Notes: a model not told the origin generated them from the letters alone. DNA of 64,000 bases from JANLUX01 sp031366005 (GCA_031366005.1 JANLZB010000076.1:99758-163757), one strand, 5' to 3'. Positions 8,692 to 18,218 are shown, numbered from the stretch's first letter. Numbers and translations are program-made.

Positions 8692-9611
8692 TGATTAATA
8701 GTTTTGGCAGCAGTAAAAACAAGTGGCAACGTAAACCAATAAGCTTTCATTTTTAGAAACCCAATTGGATTGAATGGTGCGATAAGTGAAAATATAACCA
8801 GCCGCATTAATACATTGACTAAACTTAGAAGGATGACTATATTAAGTTGATATGCTTTATGATGAACCTTATAGAATTTGATTTTGTTGATAATCTGATT
8901 GCTTATGGAAATATTATAATTCTTTTTTGCACTTTGGCCAATGTAATGCAAAACGTGGGTCTGGGGAACATATAATATCTGTTTATTTGATTGCATAATT
9001 CGAAAACAAAAATCAATATCTTCAATCCAGAATAATTTTTCGTTTAACAAACCAATGTCATCTAATAATGACTTATGAAAAAACATAGCAGCGCCAATCG
9101 CACTATCAACCATAAGGGATTTAGTAAGGTCCTTATCACCGTATGATTTACTTTTTAAAAACTCATCAAGGTAAAACATTTCCGCTGCAATATATTTGAT
9201 TTTTGGAAACCGGAAAACAGAGTGTTGCAAAGAGCCGTCAGGGTTGATTAATTGTGGTACTACCATAGCGACAGTTTCATCAACATGCAAAAACTCTTTT
9301 AATACCGAAACAGAATCTTCCACCAAAGCAGCATCAGGGTTAAGCATGAAAATATATTTACCAATGGCAATTTTAAATCCCTGATTGTTCGCCTTTGGAA
9401 AACCTGCATTGTAATTATTTTCAATGATGACTGTGTCTGGAAAATCTTTTTTAACAGCTTCAACACTTCCATCTGTTGAATTATTATCAATTAAAATTAT
9501 TTCAAAAGATGTTTTGCAAAAACGGTAAATGGAGCTGATGCATTTAATCAACAGCTCTTTCACATTATAATTTACAATAATGATACTTACTTCAGGTTGT
9601 AAATTATCCAT
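8688..9611 (-). CDS. Glycosyltransferase family 2 (rhamnosyltransferase-like)
   Basis: 307 residues. It begins EVSIIIVNYNVKELL and shows the IDNNSTDGS, NAGFPKANNQG and MLNPDAALVE (DxD equivalent) motifs of WbbL/RfbN-type GT2 enzymes, then IEDIDFCFR near residue 200. A hydrophobic C-terminal stretch (about 255-300) suggests a membrane anchor. Likely a cytoplasmic transferase of a deoxyhexose onto the growing glycan. It overlaps both neighbouring genes (8 bases with the previous GT2 and 4 bases with the epimerase). Confidence 0.88.
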   Translation of the reverse strand: MDNLQPEVSIIIVNYNVKELLIKCISSIYRFCKTSFEIILIDNNSTDGSVEAVKKDFPDTVIIENNYNAGFPKANNQGFKIAIGKYIFMLNPDAALVEDSVSVLKEFLHVDETVAMVVPQLINPDGSLQHSVFRFPKIKYIAAEMFYLDEFLKSKSYGDKDLTKSLMVDSAIGAAMFFHKSLLDDIGLLNEKLFWIEDIDFCFRIMQSNKQILYVPQTHVLHYIGQSAKKNYNISISNQIINKIKFYKVHHKAYQLNIVILLSLVNVLMRLVIFSLIAPFNPIGFLKMKAYWFTLPLVFTAAKTINQ

Positions 9612-10551
9612 TCTGAAAAGGTTTACATAACAATCTGAAAATTTTTATCACAAGATAAACCGGCAGCAATAAAATACATATCACTGGTAAAATAAATTTA
9701 TTAATCTTATAATAATGAAGTGGCTTATAGGAGGAATTAATAATGAAATTTATGGCGAGGTCAGTATATTCTTCCACCATTCTTAAAAAGAAATAAATAC
9801 GGTTTTTGAAATTCAGTTTGTAGTTACTGAACTGTTTTTCAGCGATAGGCAAAAAATAACTTTGCATGCCTTTTTTATCATAGCTGAAACTTTTTTCGTG
9901 TGTACGAACTAACACCAATGATTGCGGAGCATCCACATATTGAAAAATAAAATCATTAATTGCCCAGCGCTGAAATAATTCCCAGTCTTCCAACTTCAGA
10001 AGTTTCGTATCAAACAAGCCCGATTCCGCCAAAACATTTTTTCTGATTAATGGGGAACTGATGACCATTATATTTTGCCTGATGATAGTATTTATCAGTC
10101 CACGTCCATTGCCAGAATACTTTTTTATCCATGGTTTGTTTTCCGGTTGGAGTGAATAAAATAACTCATCAGGTTTGCCATCCGTGAAATATCTTGCATC
10201 ACCATAAGCAATATCTACATCATTATATTTTTCCAAAACATCCACATGCGATTTTAATTTATCGCATTCAATCAGATCATCTGCATCTAAAAACAAAATG
10301 TAATCTCCTTTTGACTGACTGATTCCATAATTGCGTGCTGCAGATGGTCCTGCATTTTGCTGCGAAAAATATTTTATTCTCTGATCTTTCTCAATCCACT
10401 CTTGTACATTTTGCTTTGTATCGTCAGTTGATCCGTCATCTACAACAATGCATTCCCAGTTATGGTATGACTGGTTTTGTAATGATTGCAAAACCTGTGA
10501 AATGAAAAGGCCATAATTATATGTTGGAATAATAACGGATACCATTTTCAA
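9604..10551 (-). CDS. Glycosyltransferase family 2
   Basis: 315 residues. The GT-A signature runs MVSVIIPTYNYGLFI, VDDGSTDDT, NAGPSAARNYGI, FLDADDLIE (metal-binding DxD near residues 93-95) and KLEDWELFQRW. A hydrophobic stretch at about 285-308 may anchor it to the inner membrane. Donor and acceptor unknown. Its start overlaps the stop of the preceding GT2 gene by 4 bases, typical of translational coupling in this operon. Confidence 0.88.
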   Translation of the reverse strand: MKMVSVIIPTYNYGLFISQVLQSLQNQSYHNWECIVVDDGSTDDTKQNVQEWIEKDQRIKYFSQQNAGPSAARNYGISQSKGDYILFLDADDLIECDKLKSHVDVLEKYNDVDIAYGDARYFTDGKPDELFYSLQPENKPWIKKYSGNGRGLINTIIRQNIMVISSPLIRKNVLAESGLFDTKLLKLEDWELFQRWAINDFIFQYVDAPQSLVLVRTHEKSFSYDKKGMQSYFLPIAEKQFSNYKLNFKNRIYFFLRMVEEYTDLAINFIINSSYKPLHYYKINKFILPVICILLLPVYLVIKIFRLLCKPFQNG

Positions 10552-11264
10552 CTTCTGAGTTTGCTGTAAATTCTGAATAAAAACAACAAAACGGGATTCA
10601 TATATTTATCCTGCGCTGCTCTCCGTTCGGCCATTAACTTTTCCCGGTTTTTTTTATCTGAACTGACACCATTCATATCAAATGATGCAATTTCCAGCTG
10701 CAAATGTTTGGTAGAAACTTTATTAGAAATGATAACTCTTACAAAAAATTCATAGTCGCCAGCTATTTTAAAATGTTCGTCATAACCGCCATATTTTATA
10801 AACAATTCACGTTTTATAAATGAAACAGGATGCCATAACGTATCAGCATAAAGCTGAACAACTCCTATTTTATCAGGCATTGTACGATGAATAACAGAAC
10901 CGTTAACTTCTCTTGTTTGCTTATTGCCGTAAACAATATCTGCTGTTGGTTTTTGATTGAAAACATTTTGCAGAACAGTTTCATTAACCAAAGTATCACC
11001 TGAATTCAAAAACAAACAATACATTCCATTGGCAATTGCAATACCTTTATTCATTGCATGATAAATACCTTTATCTTTTTCAGAAATCCAGTAGGAAATA
11101 TTTTCACTATATTTTTTTATAACATCCACACTTCCATCTGTTGATCCACCATCAATAATAATATATTCGTAATCTGTAAAATTTTGTTGAAAGACACTCT
11201 CAATGGTTTTTCCAAGGCCATCGGAATTATTAAAATTAATAGTGATAACAGATAATTTCAACAT
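10548..11264 (-). CDS. Glycosyltransferase family 2 (short, WcaA-like)
   Basis: 238 residues, close to a bare GT-A domain. Motifs: KLSVITINFNNSDGL, IDGGSTDGSVDVI, EKDKGIYHAMNKGI, FLNSGDTL (DxD-equivalent position) and HPVSFIKRELF. No clear membrane segment. The GIYDAMNKGI-type segment is typical of a GT2 subgroup common in Bacteroidota capsule loci. It starts 1 base after the stop of fdtB and overlaps the next gene by 4 bases. Confidence 0.88.
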   Translation of the reverse strand: MLKLSVITINFNNSDGLGKTIESVFQQNFTDYEYIIIDGGSTDGSVDVIKKYSENISYWISEKDKGIYHAMNKGIAIANGMYCLFLNSGDTLVNETVLQNVFNQKPTADIVYGNKQTREVNGSVIHRTMPDKIGVVQLYADTLWHPVSFIKRELFIKYGGYDEHFKIAGDYEFFVRVIISNKVSTKHLQLEIASFDMNGVSSDKKNREKLMAERRAAQDKYMNPVLLFLFRIYSKLRS

Positions 11265-11265
11265 C

Positions 11266-12351
11266 TCAGAATTTATTCATCACATCTGTTACTCTTGCTA
11301 TATCATCAGCAGTATGATAATAGGAAAGAGGCAAGCTCAATGTTGTCTGATGTATCTCTTCTGCAATGGGTGTTTCATAATGATCAATGATTCCCATCAT
11401 CGCTTTTTGTTTGTTGGGAGCAACAGGATAATGTATTTCTGTTTTTATTTCATGACGCAATAAATATTCTTTTAACGCATCGCGTTTTGGGTGACGGATA
11501 TTAAAAATATGATATACATCTTTATAGTCAGCATGAGTTACCGGCTTGATAAAATCAGGTTTTAAATTTTCAAGATAGATTTTGGCAAGCTCCCGTTTAT
11601 GCTGATTGATTTTATCTAAATATTTAAGCTTAACGCTAAGAAACGCAGCCTGAACTTCATCCAGCCTCGAATTAAAACCAATCAATTCATTATAATATTT
11701 TTTATGCGAACCGTAATTACGCAATGAACGGATTGTATCAGCCAATGCATCATCATTACAGGTCATAGCACCTGCATCAGCTAATGCCCCAAGATTTTTT
11801 GTTGGATAAAAACTAAATGCACCAATGTCACCAAAGCTTCCTGCTTTTTGATTTTTATATTCAGCACTATGCGCCTGTGCGCAATCCTCTATTATTTTCA
11901 GATTGTGTTTTTGTGCAATTGCTTTTATAGCATCCATATCGCAGACTTTGCCATACAAATGCACAAGCATTATTGCTTTTGTGTTTGGAGTAATGGCAGC
12001 TTCAATTTTGAGCGGATCAATATTGTAAGTTGCGATATCCGGCTCCACCAGCACAGGTTTCAAATTGTTATGAACTATTGATAAGATGGTAGCAATGTAA
12101 GTATTGGAAGGAACAATTATTTCACTCTGTGCAGAGAAATTAAATGCACGCAATGCAAGTATTAATGCATCCAAACCATTGGCAACACCAATGCAGTTTT
12201 TGGTATTGCAATAGTTTGCAAATTCCGATTCAAAATTTTTAACACGGTTGCCGAGTATGTACCAACCGCTCTGCATCGTTTCAGTAAATACGGTTTGATA
12301 TTCATTAAAGAAAGGGGCATTTAATTTGCCAAGATTTTCGTATTCAATCAT
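11266..12351 (-). CDS. fdtB: dTDP-3-amino-3,6-dideoxyhexose transaminase (FdtB/QdtB-like)
   Basis: 361 residues, DegT family. PLP residues are D156 (IIEDCAQAHSAEY) and the lysine K185 in FSFYPTKNLGALADAG. The segment SGWYILGNRVKNFE near the N-terminus is typical of the FdtB/QdtB/DesV branch, which aminates C3 of a dTDP-3-keto-6-deoxyhexose. Its start overlaps the stop of the FdtA-like ketoisomerase gene by 4 bases; the pair is diagnostic for a 3-amino-3,6-dideoxyhexose pathway (Fuc3N or Qui3N). The acetyltransferase (FdtC/QdtC) and RmlA/RmlB are not seen in this window. Confidence 0.85.
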   Translation of the reverse strand: MIEYENLGKLNAPFFNEYQTVFTETMQSGWYILGNRVKNFESEFANYCNTKNCIGVANGLDALILALRAFNFSAQSEIIVPSNTYIATILSIVHNNLKPVLVEPDIATYNIDPLKIEAAITPNTKAIMLVHLYGKVCDMDAIKAIAQKHNLKIIEDCAQAHSAEYKNQKAGSFGDIGAFSFYPTKNLGALADAGAMTCNDDALADTIRSLRNYGSHKKYYNELIGFNSRLDEVQAAFLSVKLKYLDKINQHKRELAKIYLENLKPDFIKPVTHADYKDVYHIFNIRHPKRDALKEYLLRHEIKTEIHYPVAPNKQKAMMGIIDHYETPIAEEIHQTTLSLPLSYYHTADDIARVTDVMNKF

Positions 12352-12716
12352 GTATTGTAAGGTTCAAAAATATAATCGTGTTCATTATAATATTCAGAAG
12401 CAAGCACCATCAAAATTGCATCGGGCGAAAAATTATACATCTTATGCCAGTCTTTACTTTCAAGCAACAGACATATATTCGGCTGATCCAACTCAAATAT
12501 TTTTTCTTCTTTTCCATCATAATTATAAATAGTGCAGCTGCCCTGAATGCAAATAGCAGCTTGCACAGTTTTAACATGACGGTGTCCTCCACGAATTGAA
12601 TCATCCACACCATAAATGTAAAAGATACGTTTAATGTCAAATGGGATTGATCTTTCAATGACAGTTAGATTTCCTCGCTTATCAGTAAAAGTTTTCAGGT
12701 CAATGAGTGATGCCAT
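12348..12716 (-). CDS. fdtA: dTDP-4-keto-6-deoxyglucose 3,4-ketoisomerase (FdtA/QdtA/WxcM-like cupin)
   Basis: 122 residues, a single small cupin domain. The conserved histidine pair H45 and H47 in RGGHRHVKTVQ corresponds to the catalytic histidines of FdtA. DKRGNLTVIE at the N-terminus, then KDWHKMYNFS and VLASEYYNEHDYI at the C-terminus, are close to the FdtA family pattern. It isomerises dTDP-4-keto-6-deoxyglucose to the 3-keto sugar that FdtB then aminates. Whether the galacto (Fdt) or gluco (Qdt) product forms depends on small differences that cannot be judged here. Confidence 0.85.
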   Translation of the reverse strand: MASLIDLKTFTDKRGNLTVIERSIPFDIKRIFYIYGVDDSIRGGHRHVKTVQAAICIQGSCTIYNYDGKEEKIFELDQPNICLLLESKDWHKMYNFSPDAILMVLASEYYNEHDYIFEPYNT

Positions 12717-12750
12717 AATTATTTAAGCGGTAAAATTAAAAAAGGAAACC

Positions 12751-13791
12751 TCAGAACCTCGTTAGATTACGAAAGTGGTTATATCTTTTAACAAATTCTG
12801 TTTTGCCTGAGAGGATTGCTTTTAAAAAGGACTTTGTGTTGTATAAAAAAATCCTGAAGGATAATACAAAAGAAGAGGGCAACACAAGTTGATTTGTAGC
12901 ATGTGCATCAAAACTATTTCCGGAAATAATATTTATTTCTTCTCTTATATATTTCCATTTTTCCAGGTAAGATTTATAAAAAACAGAAACAGCATCACCT
13001 GGTAATAAATAAATTTCCCCTGTTAATTGCACCTTGTCATTTACATAAAATTTTAAATCATGAAAGTGAAAAAAAACAACTTGAAATATTTTTCCTGTGG
13101 TACGTTCTTTTCCTTCTATCTGATTATTATGGATTGTAAAAGAATATTGCTGCACATTCCATGGAGCAATTCCACCTCCCGGATGTTGTAAAACATGTAC
13201 CCCTTCAAACTGCGTTGTCCAGTTATCTAAATATTTCTGATCACCAAACTTTCCATTCTCCGCGCGTGCGTAACACCATTCAATACATGCATTGCGCCAC
13301 CAGGTCAATACCTTCAAACCACGATCATCATTTTTGAAAGTGATAAACTGCACACAATAAATTCCACTGGTTTCGCTCTGATTATATAAGGGTGTGTAAC
13401 GATGTTCGGTTATCAAGACAGAAGCATCTTTCATTTCATCTATCAGCACCGCTGGGTTTTTATAAAAAAACAGGTCTGCATCAATGTAAGTGCAATGATT
13501 AAGTTTGAAATTATTTAGACAATAAAGGATGGTAGATGGTGTACACGTCCAGCAATATTCTCCAGTGGTGCGTGTGGGTTTTATTTTTAACAACTCATTA
13601 TCCTCAAATTCTTTTAATGAAATAACTGTAAGGTTTGGATAATTTTGATTTTTAATAAATTGAAATGCAATATCATCAAACGCAAAAACATAAAGGTGAA
13701 AATTATCACAACATTCAAGCAATGATTTGTACATCACTAATCCGCGTGAGAGATAAGCAGAATTAAATAACGTACAAAAATTTAATTTCAT
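12751..13791 (-). CDS. GT-A fold glycosyltransferase (GT8-like)
   Basis: 346 residues. It starts KLNFCTLFNSAYLSRGLVMYKSLL, the pattern of enzymes that step through a nucleotide-sugar site, and has a clear metal-binding D104-A-D106 in HCTYIDADLFFYK, as in GT8-like proteins. HPGGGIAPWN around residue 200 fits the acceptor side, and VVFFHFHDLKFY holds a conserved histidine pair. No membrane helix is evident. The start is the ATG at 13791, whose first base is the last base of the previous gene's stop, so the two are tightly coupled. Substrate unknown. Confidence 0.75.
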   Translation of the reverse strand: MKLNFCTLFNSAYLSRGLVMYKSLLECCDNFHLYVFAFDDIAFQFIKNQNYPNLTVISLKEFEDNELLKIKPTRTTGEYCWTCTPSTILYCLNNFKLNHCTYIDADLFFYKNPAVLIDEMKDASVLITEHRYTPLYNQSETSGIYCVQFITFKNDDRGLKVLTWWRNACIEWCYARAENGKFGDQKYLDNWTTQFEGVHVLQHPGGGIAPWNVQQYSFTIHNNQIEGKERTTGKIFQVVFFHFHDLKFYVNDKVQLTGEIYLLPGDAVSVFYKSYLEKWKYIREEINIISGNSFDAHATNQLVLPSSFVLSFRIFLYNTKSFLKAILSGKTEFVKRYNHFRNLTRF

Positions 13792-14636
13792 TAATTCGAA
13801 ATATTATTTTTCAATTTAAACAGGAAACCTTTACGATATGTCCATTTACCATTGAACTCTTCTGCAGGATCAATGGTGCTGTCAAATTGTGACAACAGCT
13901 CATATTTATTTAAGAAAGCAGTAACGAATTTATGCTCAGAAAAAAACCATGATGGATAAGAAGCATTATAAATTTCAGGCGGAACTTTTTGCACTGTTAA
14001 ACGATCTTTTTCACCTTCAATAAATGCAGTGCGGTCAATAATAATATATTTGAAATTATAATTAAGAAATTCTTTAATGCGAACGTAAGGCATCTCGAGA
14101 TATTGAAGCACACTTGATAAAAATAATACTTGTGCAGGATTATTTTTTAATGCATCATCAATGCTGTTGTAAAATTGCAAATGATCATCCTTTATGAATT
14201 CATTTCCACACGCAACAAAATGAGTTTGTTCAACTACATTCCATGTTAAACTTTTTAAATGAGATAAGAAGTTCCGGTTCTGAAAATAAGAGCTGCCCAA
14301 CGAACCTCCAAAGTCAATTACATTCAGATACAAATTGTATTCATCAGCAATTAATTTAAACGTATCCAGCAATGGCTGTGAATATTGAATTTTATCAAAC
14401 AAGACAGAATCACGCTCATAAACAGCTTCTCCGTTTTTTACTTTCAATACTGCATGTTTTACTTTTTTAAGAATGTTATTTGCGTTGTAACCTTTGGAAT
14501 GTTTCATCGCTTCATCCCAGCATTTATAATTCCCGAACCAACCATATTTTTTTGTTACGGGAAAAACACTTCGATATATTTTTTTTAAAAGACCGGGGAT
14601 CATAATATTTATTGCTTGATTAAAATCAAGCGACAT
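13791..14636 (-). CDS. TIGR04325-type putative SAM-dependent methyltransferase
   Basis: 281 residues. The N-terminal half carries WFGNYKCWDEAMKHSKGY and VLFDKIQYSQPLL, and the middle a Rossmann-like glycine segment NVIDFGGSLGSSYFQNRNFL followed by WNVVEQ and VLFLSSVLQYLEMPY. These are the hallmarks of the TIGR04325 family of putative methyltransferases found in polysaccharide loci. It may O- or N-methylate a sugar of the repeat unit. It lies between two glycosyltransferase genes with 11 and -1 base spacing. The family assignment is good; the enzymatic activity is inferred from the fold only. Confidence 0.75.
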   Translation of the reverse strand: MSLDFNQAINIMIPGLLKKIYRSVFPVTKKYGWFGNYKCWDEAMKHSKGYNANNILKKVKHAVLKVKNGEAVYERDSVLFDKIQYSQPLLDTFKLIADEYNLYLNVIDFGGSLGSSYFQNRNFLSHLKSLTWNVVEQTHFVACGNEFIKDDHLQFYNSIDDALKNNPAQVLFLSSVLQYLEMPYVRIKEFLNYNFKYIIIDRTAFIEGEKDRLTVQKVPPEIYNASYPSWFFSEHKFVTAFLNKYELLSQFDSTIDPAEEFNGKWTYRKGFLFKLKNNISN

Positions 14637-14647
14637 TGAATCTTAGA

Positions 14648-15550
14648 TTAATTAATTATTCTTCGAATGATTTTTTTGAAAATATTTTCTTGCTTCCTGT
14701 AAAGATTTTTAAAGGTGCGTTGGTCTTCTTTCTTTGAAATTTTAATCTCAGGTGGATGTTTTATTTCAATGATTTCATGAATCTCCTGTCCTGAAAGCCG
14801 CGCATCAAATGTTACCGTATGAGTTGCATCATCACCAAAACCAAGGTTAGATACAAGATTAAGATACGGAGTTATTCCCACTCCTGAATTTGTATAAATG
14901 CAATACACCCATTGGTAATCCCATGTGTCCACTTGTTTTTGGTATGCCATTTCAAAACATGACATCCAGTATTCTTTCTCAGCTTTGGTTTTTAATATGC
15001 CTTTTAGATATTCTTTGTTTTTCTTTTTAGGAAAACTTTGCATTTCTGGATCGTATAATTTCCATGCTCTTCTCCATGTTGCCCATCCCCATATTTCAAT
15101 GTAATGACTGAAGTAATAGGTGTTTTTATTTTTTATTTTTTGTTTATTAAAGTAATTCGCACTTATGTGCATCACTGAAGTATTATCCTTATATTTTTTT
15201 AATAATTCACTGCAATAATTAAAAAAACTTATTCCCGGAAGGCAGTCATCCTCTAAGATAATACCCTCTTCAACATGTTCAAAAAACCAGGTGATTGCAC
15301 CACTTACTGCATATTTACATCCGATATTTTCATTCTGAAAAAGTGTTTTAACATCACAATCCCAATCAATGGAGTCCATCACCACTTTTCTCGCAGCCAT
15401 GCATTTATCCTGTTCTCCTTCTTTATGTTTCCGCGGACCATCAGCTGCAATAAACAACTGAGCAGGTTTGATTTTTTTTATTGACTCAAAAACAACTGCT
15501 GTGACATCGGGCCTGTTAAAGATTAAAAGTAATACGGGTGTATTGAACAT
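14648..15550 (-). CDS. GT-A fold glycosyltransferase (GT2/GNT-I-like)
   Basis: 300 residues. It begins NTPVLLLIFNRPDVTAVVFESI, has LFIAADGPR (33-40) and an acidic metal site IILEDDCLPG (E100-D101-D102), then IWGWATWRRAWKLYD and WDYQWVY. This pattern is seen in a family of nucleotide-diphospho-sugar transferases common in Bacteroidota and Cyanobacteria surface-glycan clusters. No membrane segment is seen. The C-terminus is basic and may touch the membrane surface. Sugar specificity unknown. Confidence 0.75.
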   Translation of the reverse strand: MFNTPVLLLIFNRPDVTAVVFESIKKIKPAQLFIAADGPRKHKEGEQDKCMAARKVVMDSIDWDCDVKTLFQNENIGCKYAVSGAITWFFEHVEEGIILEDDCLPGISFFNYCSELLKKYKDNTSVMHISANYFNKQKIKNKNTYYFSHYIEIWGWATWRRAWKLYDPEMQSFPKKKNKEYLKGILKTKAEKEYWMSCFEMAYQKQVDTWDYQWVYCIYTNSGVGITPYLNLVSNLGFGDDATHTVTFDARLSGQEIHEIIEIKHPPEIKISKKEDQRTFKNLYRKQENIFKKIIRRIIN

Positions 15551-15581
15551 TTTTTTTCTTGCTTATTATTAAGACTTCAAA

Positions 15582-17102
15582 TCAGCTTAATAATTTTTGT
15601 TTTCTCTTTTTTAAATAAATGGATTCCAACTTCCTTTTATTTTTTTTGTAATCAAGTTCGATAAGATAGAGTGGGAGCTTAAAAACAAATTTTCTTCTTA
15701 ACCATTTATAAACTGTATCAGTAGTTTTTGCACGCTCATTAATATTTACTCCTTTAAATTTTCCTGTTGCCAGGTTTTGCGCATAATAATATTTAAAAGG
15801 AATTCCAAATGTTTTAAAATAATGGCCGTAAACCAATGCAGGAGTTTTTAATAATGGTTCTAAGTCAGCATTTATCATTTCAATCAATTCTTCATGCGAA
15901 GCTGGCTTATACGTTGCATCAAAATCATAATAATAGGATTTACCAGCCTGAATAGAAGGCTTTCCCCAATACACAGCTTCAATTCCAACGCTTGATCCAA
16001 AAGCCAAAACTTTTTCACAGTTAAAAAGTAAATCATAACTACTTATAGGGCTGTCAGGATTGATGATTGTTAAATTAGGTGAATTCAACTGGCTGATGCC
16101 GTTAATTTCAGAGTTAGCGAGATTAGATAAATTCGGATGAACTCTCAGGTAAAAATGAATATCATTAAATTTTTGAGCATCTTCAATTATTCTACGAATG
16201 GCTTCTAATTGTGTGGTGTATAAATCATTTTTCCAGTCAGGGCCAATAGATGCAAACTCATCTTCTGATGAATTGAAAATGGCAATGTTCCTTTTATTTT
16301 TATTCCAGTCATCAGGTAACAAACCCTTTTCCTGTGTTTTGGTAAATGAATACCAACCCTGATCTTTTCCGGCAACTCTTTCAGTATAGAAACTTTCACC
16401 TATAACAATTCTTTTTTCCGGATCTGCATTATTCCATAAATCATACATCTTGCTTGCGACATAAGTGCGATCATGAGGTGTAGTATTTTTATAAAGCGAA
16501 TAATGGTCCTTATCATTTCCTCTCTCATGAATATAACAATCAATTCTGCATCGGGCTGCAGCTCTTAAAATTGGTTTTACATGAACAAGCCGTCCGTTGA
16601 AAGCATAAACAATATCAGGATTATATTCTTCCATATATTTTACCGCTGAAAAATAAACCCATAAAGCAGATTTCAGACAATAATCAATCAGCTTTCTGTT
16701 TTTATTAATATCTAACTCCGGTTCACGCAACCACGAAATTATTGATGACAATGCAGCTGTTCCAACATCAAAATTATCTGTGTAAATATTTTTAATGTCT
16801 TCAATTGTATCATAAGATAAATTTACATGGGATGTTTTTTCTTTGATCTCAGCACTCTTGTGTATGATTGGAAGATCGGTGATTTCTCCTTCAAGCAAAC
16901 TGCTGCCGCATATACTCATTTGCCTGCATTGAATACAAACATTTAAAGTGTGATTATTATTCACATCACAAGCCGGCAGATCTCCATTGCAAACAAAACG
17001 GTACACAGTATCTCCATTGTTCAAATGATTCTGAATAATTTCCAATTCAGTTTCAAGGTGTGGTTGCCAGAGTGCATGCGTACTAAATACAAAAATGTTC
17101 AT
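15582..17102 (-). CDS. Capsule-type polysaccharide biosynthesis protein with N-terminal cysteine cluster
   Basis: 506 residues, no membrane helix. The C-terminal part (about 330-430) resembles GT-B enzymes of capsule loci: FYLRVHPNLSN, then VLAFGSSVGIEAVYWGKPSIQAG, a donor-site pattern as in KpsC/KpsS and related transferases. The N-terminal part has five cysteines, C38, C45, C56, C59 and C65, including a C-x2-C, unusual for a cytosolic glycosyltransferase and suggestive of a zinc or iron-sulfur site. It lies just after pseI, so it is a reasonable candidate for a pseudaminyl (nonulosonic acid) transferase, but this is inference from position only. Confidence 0.6.
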   Translation of the reverse strand: MNIFVFSTHALWQPHLETELEIIQNHLNNGDTVYRFVCNGDLPACDVNNNHTLNVCIQCRQMSICGSSLLEGEITDLPIIHKSAEIKEKTSHVNLSYDTIEDIKNIYTDNFDVGTAALSSIISWLREPELDINKNRKLIDYCLKSALWVYFSAVKYMEEYNPDIVYAFNGRLVHVKPILRAAARCRIDCYIHERGNDKDHYSLYKNTTPHDRTYVASKMYDLWNNADPEKRIVIGESFYTERVAGKDQGWYSFTKTQEKGLLPDDWNKNKRNIAIFNSSEDEFASIGPDWKNDLYTTQLEAIRRIIEDAQKFNDIHFYLRVHPNLSNLANSEINGISQLNSPNLTIINPDSPISSYDLLFNCEKVLAFGSSVGIEAVYWGKPSIQAGKSYYYDFDATYKPASHEELIEMINADLEPLLKTPALVYGHYFKTFGIPFKYYYAQNLATGKFKGVNINERAKTTDTVYKWLRRKFVFKLPLYLIELDYKKNKRKLESIYLKKRKQKLLS

Positions 17103-17171
17103 TGATTAAAATATTGTAATGCAGCTTTCATTGGTATGATTTCTACTGATGATTTATTTAAGTGGCAGCTG

Positions 17172-18218
17172 TTATTCAACAAGATCAAATGTTAAAGGTG
17201 TTCCTTTTTTTATAAATGCTTTTGCTTTTTTACCTAAAACATCTTCAAAATATTTTGTGTGCAAACCGAGTGCGGGACGAATGGAATGAACATTATTTTT
17301 AGAAAATACATCTCCTTTATTCATATCAGCAATTACATAGAGCGAACGCTTAAAGAATAAATTTTTTTCTTCAGCCGGCTGAACTGCGGTTTGAATTTTT
17401 CCAAGTGCAAGAAATGCTTTGTTTGTTTCTTCCACCAATAATTTCAATTCTTCGGGCTCCATGCTGAATGCGGAGTCCACACCTCCGTCTGATCTTCTTA
17501 AAGTAAAATGTTTTTCAATCACTCTTGCGCCTAATGCAACGGAAGCAATTGAAACGCCAATTCCCATCGTGTGATCAGACAAACCTATCGTGCAATTAAA
17601 TTTTTCCAAGAGAAAAGGAATTGTAATCAGATTGGTGTTTTCAGCAGAGGCAGGATAGGTGCTGGTGCATTTGAGAAGAATAATATTTGTGCAACCATTT
17701 TTCTTTAAGACTTCCACAGACTCTTCGATATCAGAGATGTTTGCAACACCTGTACTCATGATCACCGGCTTACCGGTTTGCGCAACTTTCTTTAACAGGA
17801 TATGATCAGTGTTTTCAAAAGAAGCAATTTTATAACAAGGCACCTGGAGGGTTTCAAGAAAATCAACTGCTGTTTCATCAAAGGGAGAACTGAATGCAGT
17901 CATTCCTTTTTCTGTTGCACGGTCAAAGATTGGCTTATGCCACTCCCACGGAGTGTAGGCTTGTGAATACAAATCATACAATTCTTTACCATCCCACAAT
18001 GAATTTTTATCATCAATAGTATAAGCCCCTTTCATTGTTATCGTATCTGCAGTATAAGTTTGCAGTTTGATTGCATCAGCACCCATAGCAGCAGCTGCAT
18101 CCACTATTTCCAAAGCACGTTTCAATGATTGATTATGATTACCACTCATTTCAGCAATGATAAATGGTTTGTGATGGATGCCGATAGTATGATGTGCTAT
18201 TTTAATATCATTCATCAC
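17172..18218 (-). CDS. pseI: Pseudaminic acid synthase (NeuB family)
   Basis: 348 residues. An N-terminal TIM barrel with PFIIAEMSGNHNQSLKRAL and ADAIKLQTYTADTITM (PseI-type variant of the NeuB motif), then VPCYKIASFENTDHILL, IMSTGV, LLKCTSTYPA, IGLSDHTMG and IEKHFTLRRSDGGVDSAFS. A C-terminal antifreeze-like SAF domain fills about residues 285-348. It condenses the 2,4-diacetamido-2,4,6-trideoxy-L-altrose made by PseG with phosphoenolpyruvate to give pseudaminic acid. Its start overlaps the stop of the fused pseG-pseH gene by 11 bases, in the order B-F-GH-I. The AEMSGNHN motif and PseB neighbour favour PseI over NeuB or LegI. Confidence 0.92.
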   Translation of the reverse strand: MMNDIKIAHHTIGIHHKPFIIAEMSGNHNQSLKRALEIVDAAAAMGADAIKLQTYTADTITMKGAYTIDDKNSLWDGKELYDLYSQAYTPWEWHKPIFDRATEKGMTAFSSPFDETAVDFLETLQVPCYKIASFENTDHILLKKVAQTGKPVIMSTGVANISDIEESVEVLKKNGCTNIILLKCTSTYPASAENTNLITIPFLLEKFNCTIGLSDHTMGIGVSIASVALGARVIEKHFTLRRSDGGVDSAFSMEPEELKLLVEETNKAFLALGKIQTAVQPAEEKNLFFKRSLYVIADMNKGDVFSKNNVHSIRPALGLHTKYFEDVLGKKAKAFIKKGTPLTFDLVE

